In this document: in pieces, positions 1 to 11,189 of the stretch | Layout: each line of letters begins with the position of its first letter | Numbering within the stretch: position 1 is the stretch's first letter | Source: Eucommia ulmoides | Lineage: Eukaryota; Streptophyta; Magnoliopsida; Garryales; Eucommiaceae | Length of the DNA stretch: 64,000 nucleotides | Direction of reading: 5' to 3' | Assembly: GCA_016647705.1 (NCBI GenBank) | Contig: CM028329.1 | Span: 14,161,910-14,225,909 of the forward strand | Notes under the pieces: generated by a model | Databases searched by the model: none | The model's input: the letters and a program-made list of their open reading frames with translations, nothing else | What the model was told of the DNA's origin: nothing | Program-made: the position numbers and the translations under genes

Positions 1-639
1 TTGTTTTTTATTTTTATTTTTGTTTTCTATTATTCAATATATTTTTTTGTAATTTATTTTCTATTTTTTTATTTATTTTTGGTTTTTGGTTTTTGGTTTT
101 TATATAGACTATAGATGGATAGAGTATGAACATACTAAATATTAAGACATAAAATGTAACTACAATCAAATTTTAAGGGTAAAATCTATAATATTTGATT
201 TGAAAATTACACAAATAAACAGAGAGACGATTGCTCATTCCTAAATATAAGTAAAAGATCAACTACGCTCAAATTTTAAAAGTAAAATCAATAATTTCTT
301 CAATTTGAAAATTGAGGTGGCTAATTGGAATGCCAATTTAGGTTTCTTTCTTTAAATTTAAAAATTAATAAAAAAAAATAATGTAAACTACAATAATAAA
401 AAGTATAGTTATTTTGATAAAATTGTGAATATTAACAGATAAGATCAGTCAATTAAATTAAAAATAATATATTTCGGATTAATATGTCTAATGGTGTATT
501 TGTAGTATTTGTAGTTTTTAATAAAGAACATGAAAATTGCCAAAAAAAAGGGACAAAATTGAAAAGAAAATTCCAAAATTGCCATCAAAGTGTTTCTTTT
601 ATATTAACTACAGATATTTTTAGTATTTTAAAAAGGATA

Positions 640-897
640 ATTTTTCTTTATTTGCATTTCTCTCTCTCCCTCTCTCTCTCACTTATTTATACATTTTTAA
701 TCATTCACGTCAATAATCTCTCACTTTTCTCAAAAGTTCCAATCAACCGCATCACATCACTTCTACATTTAACTTTTAATCTCATTTTTAATATAGATTC
801 TGTTTTTAAAAAATTTTACAAACCAACCCAAACAAGTTTTTCCAATTTTCAAAAACTATTTTGAAAATTGATTTTGAGTACTAAACCGAACAGACCT
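640..897 (-). mobile_element. Tourist-like MITE fragment, reversed
   Basis: The right end reads, on the minus strand, GGTCTGTTCGGTTTAGT, followed by a run of TTTTGAAAA-type words. This resembles the left end and inner part of the complete element at 4392-4817. The distal end is lost or unrecognisable, so this is a truncated copy. The left limit is approximate. Confidence 0.5.
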
Positions 898-1484
898 TTG
901 ACATTTTATAGGTATCCAATTATGTATAAATTGTTCGAAGGGGTGCACAAAAACCAGACACTCTGAAATATTATTAACTCAAGATCATAGCCAACAAACA
1001 TGTTTATGATTGATAATCTCACAAACCTCAATTATCTATAGTTATAGCAATTCTAATATTGTGATGTCCACAAGAACAAAAACCAAAATACATAAACAAA
1101 AAATTAAACACTAAAAAGATGAAGTATTTGGAGTGAAGGTGGAAGAATTAAATATTGAATTTAAGTTTTTTTTGGCTCCATTCTTTTGTTACCCTCAGGT
1201 TGTAATTTATAAATAAAGTGGCATACCTATACTTGATAATGTCAACCAAATTTCAAAACACTCTCAATATATAAGAAGAAAAAATAACGTTGAAGTGAGC
1301 TTAGAAGTCTAAAACCTATTGAAAGTGGGTTATGACCTCTAACTTTGTGTTTATTGTTATTTTTTGGTGCATTTGATGCATTTATGTAATGTTTCATATG
1401 TGATTAAAAAAAGTTCAAGTTAATGTAGCATTCTTGATGGACACGTGCGTTGCACACGACCCATCCCTAGTGATATTAAAAAAG

Positions 1485-1622
1485 AGGTGATGTGATTCAT
1501 TGAAAATTGTGAAAGCTATTTTGTAAAAGAGTTTTTGAGTTATGTTGTAGAAGTAAAAGTAGTTACATTTTTTGTTTTCGAAAACAAGGAATTCATATTC
1601 CGGTTGTTAACCAAACAGGCTT
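1485..1622 (+). mobile_element. Tourist-like MITE fragment (right end)
   Basis: The sequence runs parallel to the last 130 bases of the MITE at 4392-4817. Shared words include ATTTTGTAAAA, TTTTTGAGTTATGTTGT and a terminal CCAAACAGGC. Only the right half is present, so this is a truncated, non-coding copy. Confidence 0.55.
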
Positions 1623-2043
1623 CCATAATTCAAGTGTGTATGAAATGTATGTCTTGGATTTGACTATTTTTGTACACCTATGAATAATTGGTGTATTCGT
1701 ATGCCTGGTTCATTAATTGGTATTCTTTTCATTTAAGAAGACATCTTCTCTGTTGTTCAAGTTAATAAATGCAATGCAGTGTTTTATTCCAAATTATTTC
1801 TTTTGCCATTTCAGAAAATCAGAATTCTTCTTGCCGTCATTCATAGACGAAAGTTGAAGCTATCAGTTTATTGCTGTTGGTCAATTAATTTTCTAAAAAT
1901 GAATTAAGATGTTAAAGCCATTATTCATATATGGCTGAAATTCATGGCTCTAAAGATAATGCTGATATCTTCTCGATGTTGTGTTCTTGTAGTTTGAAAT
2001 TTGTCTTCCTTTCTGAATGCATGACCTCTTTCACCAAATGTAG

Positions 2044-5000
2044 GTGGAAAACGCCTTGTTCCACTGGGTCTTGGAGATGATGATCAATGCATTGAGGATG
2101 ACTTCGCCGCATGGTACTGAAACATGATTTTTTTAACTGGAGAGGTTAAGTCTACTTAAGTGGGACAAAGGCTTTGTTGTTGTTGTTGTTGTTGTAGAGG
2201 TTATCAGTCTATTCTAGTGTTTCACTGTTTCCTTACGGACATTTATTTGTGTGTCAATCCAGGCGAGAGTTAGTGTGGCCTGAATTGGATCAGTTGCTTG
2301 TGGGTGAGGAGGAAGCAACTGTTGCTACTCCATATACTGCTGCTATTCCAGAATATCGGGTCACTTTCCACGACCATCCTGACGTATTACTACATGAAAA
2401 TGGGTGGAGTGAAGCAAATGGTCATGCTGTTTATGACGCCCAACATCCTTGCAGGTATTAAACGTTTTTTCTCCTGTATTTTCACTATGTTTGGTTAAGC
2501 AATTTGTTTTTGTGTAGAGCTAATATGTCATCTGTTTTTGCTTGAAGATCTAATGTGGCTGTGAGAAGAGAGCTACATACTCCCGCATCTGATCGTTCTT
2601 GTACTCATCTGGAATTTGACATTTCTGGCACTGGACTCATGTAGGTGGCTTGTTTATGTTAGCTTCGGTTTCCCTTTTTGCATTAGGATGTAGCAAGATC
2701 TCAACAACTCATGTCAATAATTTGACACACTTTTTTTTTTTGGGTGGGATAGTGCTTTTGGTCTAGTGTCAAGATAATTGAGAGAAAGGGTAGCCTGGGA
2801 TTTAAGACGGTTTCAATCTTGTAGATTGACCTTTATTTATATTCCTTCTGCTCAGGTATGAAACTGGGGACCATGTTGGTGTGTACTGTGAGAATTTGAT
2901 TGAAACAGTGGAGGAGGCTGAAAGGTTGTTAGGTTTGCCACCACAGACTTATTTCTCCATTCACACTGATAAAGAGGATGGAACACCACTTAGTGGGAGC
3001 TCCTTGCCATCACCGTTTCCACCCTGCACTCTAAGAACTGCACTAACACGATATGCAGATCTTCTGAGCTCTCCCAAGAAGGTATGTGTGTGTGTGTGTG
3101 TGTGTATTCCGTTGTTTGGTGGAGTTGTGGAAAAATTGTATGGGAATTCTTAAATATGAGTTGCTGAAATGTGCACTCTCCCCAGTCTGCTTTGCTTGCT
3201 CTAGCGAGTCATTGTTCTGATGTGAATGAAGCTGATCGATTGAGGCATCTTGCATCTCCTTCTGGAAAGGTTTGGATATCAATTTTGTCCTTCAAAATTG
3301 AGATGGTCCTTTATTATGATTGGCATTGTGACTTATCCCTCATGTTCTTCAGGATGAATATGCACAGTGGGTAGTTGCTAGCCAGAGAAGCCTCATTGAG
3401 GTCATGGCTGAGTTCTCATCATCCAAGCCCCCACTTGGAGTTTTCTTCGCAGCGATTGCCCCGCGGTTGCAGCCCAGATATTACTCTATATCCTCCTCGC
3501 CAAGGTGAGTCAGCTTTCTTATGTCCTCATTCATCATATTGTCCTCATTCGATATGCATTACATATATAATTTTGCCGGCCATGTAGATTATGGTTACAG
3601 GGTCCAATGTAGAAGAAGAAAAACCATGTCTGCAGTTGCACTTGAGGGGATTGATTAGATTTCTGTTTAGTGGAAGACACAGAAATCCTGTGCTCCTTTT
3701 GTCCTATAAAACTTCCATCTGACGATATCCTGATTTTTTTTTCCGAATTGGCATGTTACTCAAGTTTGTGTGAAACACTCCATCAATAGTTGAGATTTCA
3801 AAGAAATTCCAAAGCACTGGTACATCTTAGATATGCTTTTTATGTTTCAAAATGGAAATTTATACCCTCCAATGTCGAGGCATTACCTGTCTTCTTAAGT
3901 AGTTTATAAGGGACTGCGACTTAGAGAGGGAATATGATGGATTGTGACTTAGAGAGGGAATTTCAGGAGGTCCCTCTTGAATAGTTTTTTCACTTCAATT
4001 GTCACTTTTCTTTTTTGTGTTTCACTTTATAGGACACATGTTGGGAAGAGAGGATGTTCCTTTTGACTCTTTTTCTTTTCTTCTTCAATTCATGTACTTA
4101 AGATCTGTGTTTATTTTATACAGGATGGCACCATCTAGAATTCACGTCACTTGTGCATTAGTTTACGAGAAAACACCTACTGGACGAATTCACAAAGGAG
4201 TCTGTTCAACATGGATGAAGGTACTGCTGTTATCTTATTCAAATTCTTTCTACTTTCAATGTCATACAGAATTAGGCAAAATTTGTAGCCTTTTGTATAA
4301 TTTCTCTGGTAATAGTAACTGCAGGTATTCCTTGCAATAAAATTACTAATTTCTTTGATACTGTAGTCAATTTATGGTGCCTGAGTTGTTAGGGCTTGTT
4401 CGGTTTTGTTTTCAGGAGTAGTTTTTGAAAATAGTTTGAAAATTGTGAGAGGTTGTTTGGTTTAGTTTTGAAGAAGTTTTGAAAAATAGAATATTTATTA
4501 GTAATGTGTTAAAAAATTGAAAAATAAAGTGATTTAATTTATTGCAATGTGATGATGAAAAAGAGAGTTAGTATTGATTTTTGTTGGGTGAATGTGTGGT
4601 AGATAGAATTTGTAGAGGAATAAAAAATAAAGATATAGGGATAAAAGTTCAAATTAAATTTATAAATAATAAAAATATAATATTAAAAGTAGATGATGCA
4701 TTGTGGAAATTATTTTGTAAAAATATTTTTGAGTTATGTTGTTAAAAGAGAAATAGTTGTATTGTGTTTTTAAAATAAAGAACTGTTTTTGAAACTGAAA
4801 CTGGGACAAACAGGGACTTAGATTTTTTTTAATTTATCTTGACGTTGTACATTTAGAAAATGGTATGAATTCGTAGTTATCTCAATGATGGAATCCTGAT
4901 TCGTGTTCTTCCTTCCCTCTGTTGAGCGATATATATCTCATTGGTCCCTTTCAGAATGCTGTATCCTTGGAGGAAAGCCATGATTGCAGCGCGGCACCTA

Positions 5001-6819
5001 TTTTTGTCAGGCAGTCCAACTTCAAGCTCCCTGTTGACACTAAAGTGCCTATTGTCATGATTGGCCCAGGGACTGGATTGGCTCCTTTTAGGGGTTTTCT
5101 ACAGGTCTGAACTAGCACATCTGGTGTTCATTATTCTGTTTGCCCTCGTGCTTCTTACTTTTATCAATCATAAGCTGACAAGAGTTTGCCATATTTCAGG
5201 AAAGACTAGCTTTAAAAAAAGAAGGGGCAGAAATGGGTCCCGCATTATTATTCTTTGGATGCCGGAACCGCAAACTTGTTAGTCTTCACCTATTGCTATA
5301 TAGGAAGGTTTCATGATTAGTATAATTACATAATGAAAATTCCTGATCTTACCTGCACTACGTCTATAGGACTACATTTACAAGGACGAGCTGAACAATT
5401 TTGTTGAAACTGGTGCACTTTCTGAACTTATTGTTGCTTTCTCACGGGAAGGCCCGACTAAGGAATATGTCCAGCATAAGTTGGCAGAAAAAGTACGGAA
5501 CTTTATATTAATCGAGGTTTAAAGTTATTTATCCATTCCAATTGTCAGATATTATATCTATGCTTTTTTATCTGTCAAAGCAGGCATCAGAAATCTGGAA
5601 AATAATTTCCCAGGGAGGATACATATATGTGTGTGGTGATGCCAAAGGCATGGCCAGGGATGTCCATCGTACCCTCCACACCATTGTGCAAGAACAGGTA
5701 CATTCGTACAGATTGTGCACAGATAGTTCTCTCTCTTTCTTTTTTCCTCCTCGCTTTTGGCAAAGTGCAACTAGTACTTTCTACCCACCTATTTTATATG
5801 GCATGGCTGTTGCATTATTCCAACCACCATTCACATAATTTTTATTTTTATTTTTGGAGGGGGGGGGGGGAGATTCTGAATCGAGGACTACCATGGGTTT
5901 GTTATTTACAAGTCAACCAACCTTTTTTTGTTATTGATTATTAATAATGTCTAGACATCCACAAATGTCTGTAATCACCAACACTTGAGAGGGTTGAATG
6001 TGAATCATCTATACATTTAAAGGCTCTTTAAGGATCAGAAATCAATGTTTGTGTGAAATAGGGCCACGGGGACATTTTATAATATAATAAAAAAAAATAT
6101 TTTAAGAAATATAGTAAATAACCATAAAATTAAATTTTTGCATGTACAAATTAACTTTAATAATGTACTATAAAACAGTAAGAAATCATTATAGATTATT
6201 AGAAGTCAAATTTAAATTGAATAAGTTTATACTACATTTTTTTTTTTGGGGGGGGTGGGGGGGGTAAAAAAAATCTTTAAATATAATATACCATCTAAAT
6301 TTTTAAATACATAAAGAATTGAGTGAGCGCTAAGCCTCCTCCCGGCAACAGAGAGAGAGAGAGAGAACCCCAATGGACGCTCTTCCGTCCATGTCTAGTT
6401 TCCCAACCTTCCTTTGTTTGTACACTTGAATGGATAGATATGAAATCAAGAGATTTAAGTATGTTATTGCAAGATAAATATTGCTCATCAAAGTATATAG
6501 TACCAAATGGGACACGTAATTTTGGAGAAAAAAGTTAGTATAGGATCCGAATTGGAAGGATGAATTTCAAATTATTCGATTTGGACACTTATATGTATAC
6601 TTTCAGTTTGTTGGTATCCATTTATTGTATATATTGTATTTAAGTTATAATTTTTCAATTCTTAAAATCATTCCATCCAAATTCGACCAAAAGGAAAGTT
6701 TGACGGCGACTTATGAAGTGTATTGATATCTGATTCAGGGATCTCTAGACAATTCGGCGACTGAGAGCATGGTGAAGAACCTGCAAATGACCGGAAGGTA
6801 TTTGCGTGATGTATGGTGA
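2044..6819 (+). CDS. CPR: NADPH-cytochrome P450 reductase, 3' twelve exons (5' part not in view)
   Basis: The product passes electrons from NADPH through FAD and FMN to microsomal P450 enzymes on the ER face. Exons: 2044-2113, 2263-2454, 2548-2640, 2856-3081, 3186-3269, 3353-3504, 4124-4220, 4955-5104, 5200-5277, 5370-5492, 5584-5697, 6739-6819. Every intron is GT-AG and the phases agree, giving about 485 codons and a TGA at 6817-6819. Visible motifs, in order: [13 protein letters not shown] (end of the FMN domain), TGDHVGVY in the linker, RYYSISSSP (FAD site), GVCSTWM (FAD), [19 protein letters not shown] and [10 protein letters not shown] (NADPH site), and the C-terminal DVW. Family members have about 700 residues, so the N-terminal anchor and roughly 200 residues of FMN domain are missing and may lie left of the window. 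One oddity: exon 4955-5104 has [11 protein letters not shown] where plant reductases usually have [11 protein letters not shown]. No stop or frameshift is seen, so the visible part looks functional. Class I or II cannot be decided without the N-terminus. Confidence 0.95.
2149..2195 (+). mobile_element. 47-bp RTE-type retroposon tail in a reductase intron
   Basis: The insert has a short sequence with the core GTGGGACAAAGGCTT, then a (TTG)n tail. The same core and tail end the full-size RTE at 25510. It is bracketed by perfect 8-bp direct repeats AGAGGTTA (2141-2148 and 2196-2203), as expected for target-primed insertion of a severely 5'-truncated LINE or of a SINE sharing its 3' end. It lies in the intron between exons 2044-2113 and 2263-2454. 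Confidence 0.8.
3085..3105 (+). repeat. (TG)n microsatellite at an intron donor
   Basis: About ten TG units start two bases after the GT donor of the intron following exon 2856-3081. A length-variable tract here abuts the 5' splice site. Confidence 0.9.
4392..4817 (+). mobile_element. Tourist-like MITE, complete, with TTA target duplication
   Basis: A 426-bp non-coding insert in the intron between exons 4124-4220 and 4955-5104. The left end reads GGGCTTGTTCGG and the reverse complement of the right end reads GTCCCTGTTTGTC, giving imperfect terminal inverted repeats. TTA lies on both sides (4389-4391 and 4818-4820), the usual target of PIF/Harbinger-derived Tourist elements. Two fragments of the same family lie upstream at 640-897 and 1485-1622. 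Confidence 0.75.
5859..5870 (+). repeat. Poly-G run in the last reductase intron
   Basis: Twelve consecutive G follow a T-rich stretch in the 1.04-kb intron 5698-6738. Confidence 0.85.
6248..6264 (+). repeat. G8-T-G8 tract, potential G-quadruplex, in the same intron
   Basis: Eight G, one T and eight G lie on the coding strand between a T run and an A run. The sequence could form a G-quadruplex in DNA or pre-mRNA. A GA microsatellite follows at about 6350-6366. Confidence 0.8.
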
Positions 6820-8783
6820 CAATTCTTACTGTGCAGTCATTTGATAAAGTGGTGAAGAAAAAAAGGAATTGTTTAAATTATTATATACTTGATGAGGAAA
6901 CTACTTGATTCGAGGGAAAGCAACTTAAAAGTGTTAGCTTTCTGTTATTCTGGGGATCGGTTCTGTGATTATTTCTATTTGTTTGTAGTTTTTGGTTCCT
7001 GTAATCTGTAGATGCAATATATATAGTTATATTATTGAAGTTTAGGCGTAAGTACTGGCTGTGTAATTTCTTCACAACGCGATGGTTCTGAGAAAGCGAT
7101 TCATTTTTTGACTCATTTGACGATTGTTTTTGTTGGCGGAGATTGCGGCAAGGGAGTCCTGTGGTAAGGGGAAGTCTCCGATAATTAGTAAATTTAAGTG
7201 GGGGCAAATTGACCCAACTATTATGCAAAATGGGTTTTAATGTATGTTTTTCAAGTGCAGCAAAATGACAATACGATGAGAATTCAATACTCCATCCCGA
7301 GCACTCTCGATGTATCTCAAGATTTTGTCTACGTCTGCTTTTTTGAGCTATTGGGGTGAGTTTTAATTTCACTAATTTATTGATTCGTGAAAAATAAATT
7401 CTTACATTTACTAAGATTTACTCTTAGATTTCCAAATCTTTTTCCCTGGCGAGATTAAATTCCACTACTAAAATTCATTCTGTTAAATTTCTTCACACGA
7501 TCTTTTTCATTGGCGAGATCAAGTTGTCGCTTCAAAGGCATCTCCTTTGGTTCCAAGAAGTTTTTTGATATTTCAATTCGATTCAGCTTCTTGATAAGTA
7601 TTGTCTTATGAATAAATAATCAAATTAAAATAAAATAAAATAAAAAACTCTCAAGATAATTCTATCAGTTGAGTAAACATATTTACTCAAACTAATGGTT
7701 ATGTATTCTAAAACACAAAACACGACGGAGTTTCTAAATATTCTCTATAGAAATACAACACAAATAACTTTCTAGTGTTTGTGCTCCAATTCAATGTCAA
7801 TCAATAGAATTGATATACAATTTAAGTATAAGAGTGAAAATAAAGAACAATCAAATAATCAGATAACTGAAAAATATACATGATGAAGTATTACGGTTTC
7901 ATAGGTTTTTAAGATGTGATAGCTTTGTCTTATTCTTACAAAAATTGTTCAAATAACTATCTCTATTAAGATGATTAAAATTTATAAAATAGGAACTCTA
8001 TGACAAATACTTCTCAAACTCTTATATTCTAGATTCAATCAATGAAGATGTTGGTCAGAGTTTCACAACTTATTACCTAATATAATTAAAATATATATAT
8101 ATATATATATATATAAAATCCACAATGGCTAATGTATAGCAGATATAATAAAAACGGCAATTAGAATAATTAACCCACACAAGTAAATTAGTCAATTTTA
8201 TTTCTCTCCATGGAACCTGCAAAAAGATATTGTTAGGGCCTTAGTTTTTATGTTGTCTTCATTCAATGACTGGTTGAGTTGTATTTTATCATCTGTGCAA
8301 AGTTTAGAAGGTGCAAGTGTCTTGTTTCATGGAAATTGATGTCGAAGATTATTGACTCTTTTAAAGAAGATTTTTAAGCACTCCAACAGATTCTAAGAGG
8401 TAAAACGTATCATTGCATACACTTATTGCATAACCCAACATATTTTTTAAAGTCAAAATCAACATAGAATTGTTTTGTTATTGACAAAAAGAGCGCTTTG
8501 AGCATCTGAATGGTCTGGCCAACCAACCTGACTGCATGTTCACTGTTTGGAGACCGTTCGGACATCATAAGTCATTGTTCAAATTGTTCACACTTTATGT
8601 TCAACACTTTGTCTATCAAGAGCAATAAAAAGATTGTTCGTTTAGGATATATTGTGAGCCCTTGTTTGATACATTCAAAATGAAACAATCTAGTGATGAC
8701 CAGATTCTATATATGTGGTTGTAAATAGATTTTCTAAAATGGGACATTTTATTCCATGTCATAAAATCGATGATGCATCACAT
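6820..8783. other. Reductase 3' flank and intergenic DNA
   Basis: The proximal part should hold the reductase 3' UTR. No canonical AATAAA stands out close to the stop; an AATAAA-type word near 7392 is a weak candidate. The rest is AT-rich with an (AT)n tract at about 8090-8115. A 163-codon minus-strand frame (6881-7372) overlaps the presumed 3' UTR and has no domain I recognise. I see no gene here. Confidence 0.6.
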
Positions 8784-10760
8784 TGTAGACACTGCATTTT
8801 GTCCCACCTAGTCAGTGTCGAATTGAAAGTACAAGTTTAGATAAACTTTAAATTGAGATTTAAAGGTAATGAATTTATACCTTAGATCACGCTGGATAAT
8901 ACAGAAAAACAACAAAAAACACAAGAAAAATATAAAATTGTCAAATTTGATTGAATTCAATTAAGTAAAAGTTTCAGGTCAACCTCCAAATTTCTAAAGT
9001 TAAAGGGGGACTAAGATGATATTATTAAATATTGGTTTTCATCAAATCACCTTTAATATGAATAAAAATTAGTTACTACCCTTTAACTATTGGGCATTTC
9101 ACCAATTTACCTCTATTACCTACTTTGACCCTGGAACATTTACTATCACCGATTTCGTCTATTTAACACCAAAAATATTTCTTTAAATATTTGTTTCAAG
9201 TACTAATCTTCATAAATCAAAGCCAAATACCTTAATCAAGACAAGAAATTGTCATGACAAGTCCAAGTTACCCAAAGTAACTAAGGATTAGGACTCAGTT
9301 CAAAATCAACCAAACCAAAGTCATCATGACTAGCCATTAAAGCACATCAAATCAAGGGCCCTACCACGCATTTAATGACTTGTTAATGAACATTAAATGC
9401 CCAATATATTTCTTAGATATTTCCTACAAAATATCTAAGAAAGGGAACCAAGTTATCAAATCCAACGGATCTAGTTCACCACTTAACATGCATTTAATGA
9501 GACATTAAATGCTCATCCCATCAAGCATTAAATGTTTTGGATGACATGTCAAGACCACATTCAAGTACCTACTTACTTGAAATGTGACTATCTGTTACAA
9601 ATCAAACCGAACCAAATCAATCACATTGGAAGGCATTCAATGCCCATCACATCAAGTGTCATTGTCAAGCATTAATTTCCAAAATGAAACTTGAAGACTG
9701 GATTCAATTCACCTCCAAACATTTATGGAAACCAAACCGAAATAGTGCGAATAACCAATACTTAGCCACCAAACCAAACCGAAAAGGTCAGATCATGCAT
9801 TAAATGAAGTCATATGCAACCAATCATATCTCATGATTTCTCATGATGACTAATTATTGCCAATGATGACCAATGATTGCCAATCATTGTATTTAGATAT
9901 TTAATGATTTGGTAATCATTACCAAATCTTTAAAGATCTTATAGAATCTTTCAAATTCGTCCAAAACCATTCAATTTCAAGATATAAAGGGATGACCCCT
10001 AAGCCAAACAGACCCTAAGGAAGATCCTGGGATGGCCAACACATTGGCCAATGCGCAGACCTCCCAGCCTATAAATACAGGACCTTGTTTTCACAATTTC
10101 AAGAGCTTGAACCCACAACTTCTCTCTCTGGGCTCAAATTCTACTCTTGGGTCCCTTGTGTTTTCAAGTTTTCTATTTGATAAACAGCTTGAAATTCTGT
10201 TGAAATACCGTCCCGAAGGAATTCTTGAGAATCTTGGAGGAAGATCTCAAGAGGTTGATAATAAACGATCGAGAACAATCGAGAAGATCCAAAAAAGGAG
10301 AAGAAAGTAATTGCTTATGGAAATACCACTCTCCTAAGCTAGGTATGTCTTCCTAAACAACCTTCGATCTTGTCTTCAATACGTTATATTTCTTTTACAT
10401 AGCATGTTTATATAGTTCTTATACTTATATTTCATACACATAGCATATATAACATGTAATCAAGTAAAAAAAAAAAACATTAAAAACATGCCGAATTCAT
10501 CAAACCATGTCAAAAACCGTTCAAGAACATCTAAGAACATGTGAGGAACCCGAACATCCGAGAACAAGTTAAGAACATGTGAGGATTATGACAAAACATC
10601 TATCACACCATGAGTTGTGCATAGTCTCTGTGATTCTCTCATAAACACATCAAACCGAACTCCAAAACTCAAATCAAACTATTAACTGCTAATCACTAAC
10701 CATAAATTGTTAATAACTGACTTTAATTTACTAAAAAACGTCAAGATCACAGCTCGACAC
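8784..10760 (+). mobile_element. LTR-like segment of a large gypsy-type retrotransposon (probable)
   Basis: The left boundary reads TGTAGACACTGCATTTTGTCCC in two pieces (TGTAGACACTGC then ATTTTGTCCC), which I recognise as a common start of long plant gypsy LTRs. Further in are many CATTAAATG-type words in both orientations (about 9340-9660), then a TATA box at 10070 followed by CT-rich leader sequence, as in U3-R. No gag, protease or polymerase follows. The right limit near 10760 (ending in CA) is a guess and I found no matching target duplication. Confidence 0.45.
10070..10077 (+). promoter_or_regulatory. TATA box within the LTR-like segment
   Basis: TATAAATA stands in a GC-richer context (CCTATAAATACAGG), followed about 60 bases later by a CTCTCTCT leader. 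This fits a retrotransposon U3 promoter and could start transcription rightward. Activity cannot be judged from sequence. Confidence 0.5.
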
Positions 10761-10767
10761 TAAGGTG

Positions 10768-11188
10768 GCATTTGGTAACCATTTCGTACCCATCTCATGT
10801 AATGGGATGAGAATAGGATGGGATGGGATGAGAATTTTATTTTCTTCTTGGGAACAGAATTGCATTTGGTAACAATAATTTTTTTTTTTTTTTTTGGATC
10901 TAGGAACTAAATCACGTTTAATAATAATTTTATCTAAGAAATCAAGAATGAACCCTAAACCACAATCAAGAAATCATTATGTAATCAAACCCTAAACCTC
11001 AATCGAAATCGAAATCCTAAAATCCAATCGAAATCAAAATTGAAATCTTAAACCCCAATCGAAATCGAAATTGAAATCAAAACCATTTCGACAATCGAAA
11101 TCCGATTTGGGTTTCGAAATGGAAATCGAAATCCGAAATCGATTTTGATTTTGAAATGGAAATTGAAATCCAATTTTGAAATAGAAAT
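10768..11188. repeat. Degenerate GAAATC-type repeat next to a transposon-like remnant
   Basis: At 10768-10925 there are GGATGGGATGAG words and two copies of GCATTTGGTAAC, like the end of a non-autonomous DNA transposon. From about 10985 to 11185 the sequence is a decayed array of GAAATC/GAAATT hexamers, mostly one strand first and then inverted. It stops abruptly where gypsy integrase sequence begins. The short minus-strand frame it creates is low-complexity (Phe-rich) and not a gene. Confidence 0.6.
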
Positions 11189-11189
11189 T

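Larger units (their letters stand above)
1..2043. other. AT-rich segment left of first visible reductase exon (probably a large intron)
   Basis: This stretch has no exon that I can match to the missing 5' part of the reductase gene. The first visible exon (2044) starts in the middle of a Gly codon behind a normal AG acceptor, so this sequence is probably the 3' part of a long intron. It holds two remnants of a Tourist-like MITE family (about 640-897 and 1485-1622), a CT microsatellite near 658-680, and otherwise AT-rich sequence. Reading frames here, including one of 126 codons starting at 484, have low-complexity composition and no recognisable domain. Confidence 0.6.

Noticed and set aside
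484..864. 126-codon plus-strand frame
   Set aside because: Low-complexity Phe/Leu/Ser-rich reading through AT- and CT-rich sequence that overlaps a MITE fragment; no domain.
2298..2498. Second overlapping frame across a reductase exon
   Set aside because: Shadow frame reading through the donor site at 2455; the spliced reductase frame explains the sequence.
6881..7372. 163-codon minus-strand frame downstream of the reductase
   Set aside because: Lies over the presumed reductase 3' UTR, Asn/Ser-rich, no motif, and no splice or promoter support.
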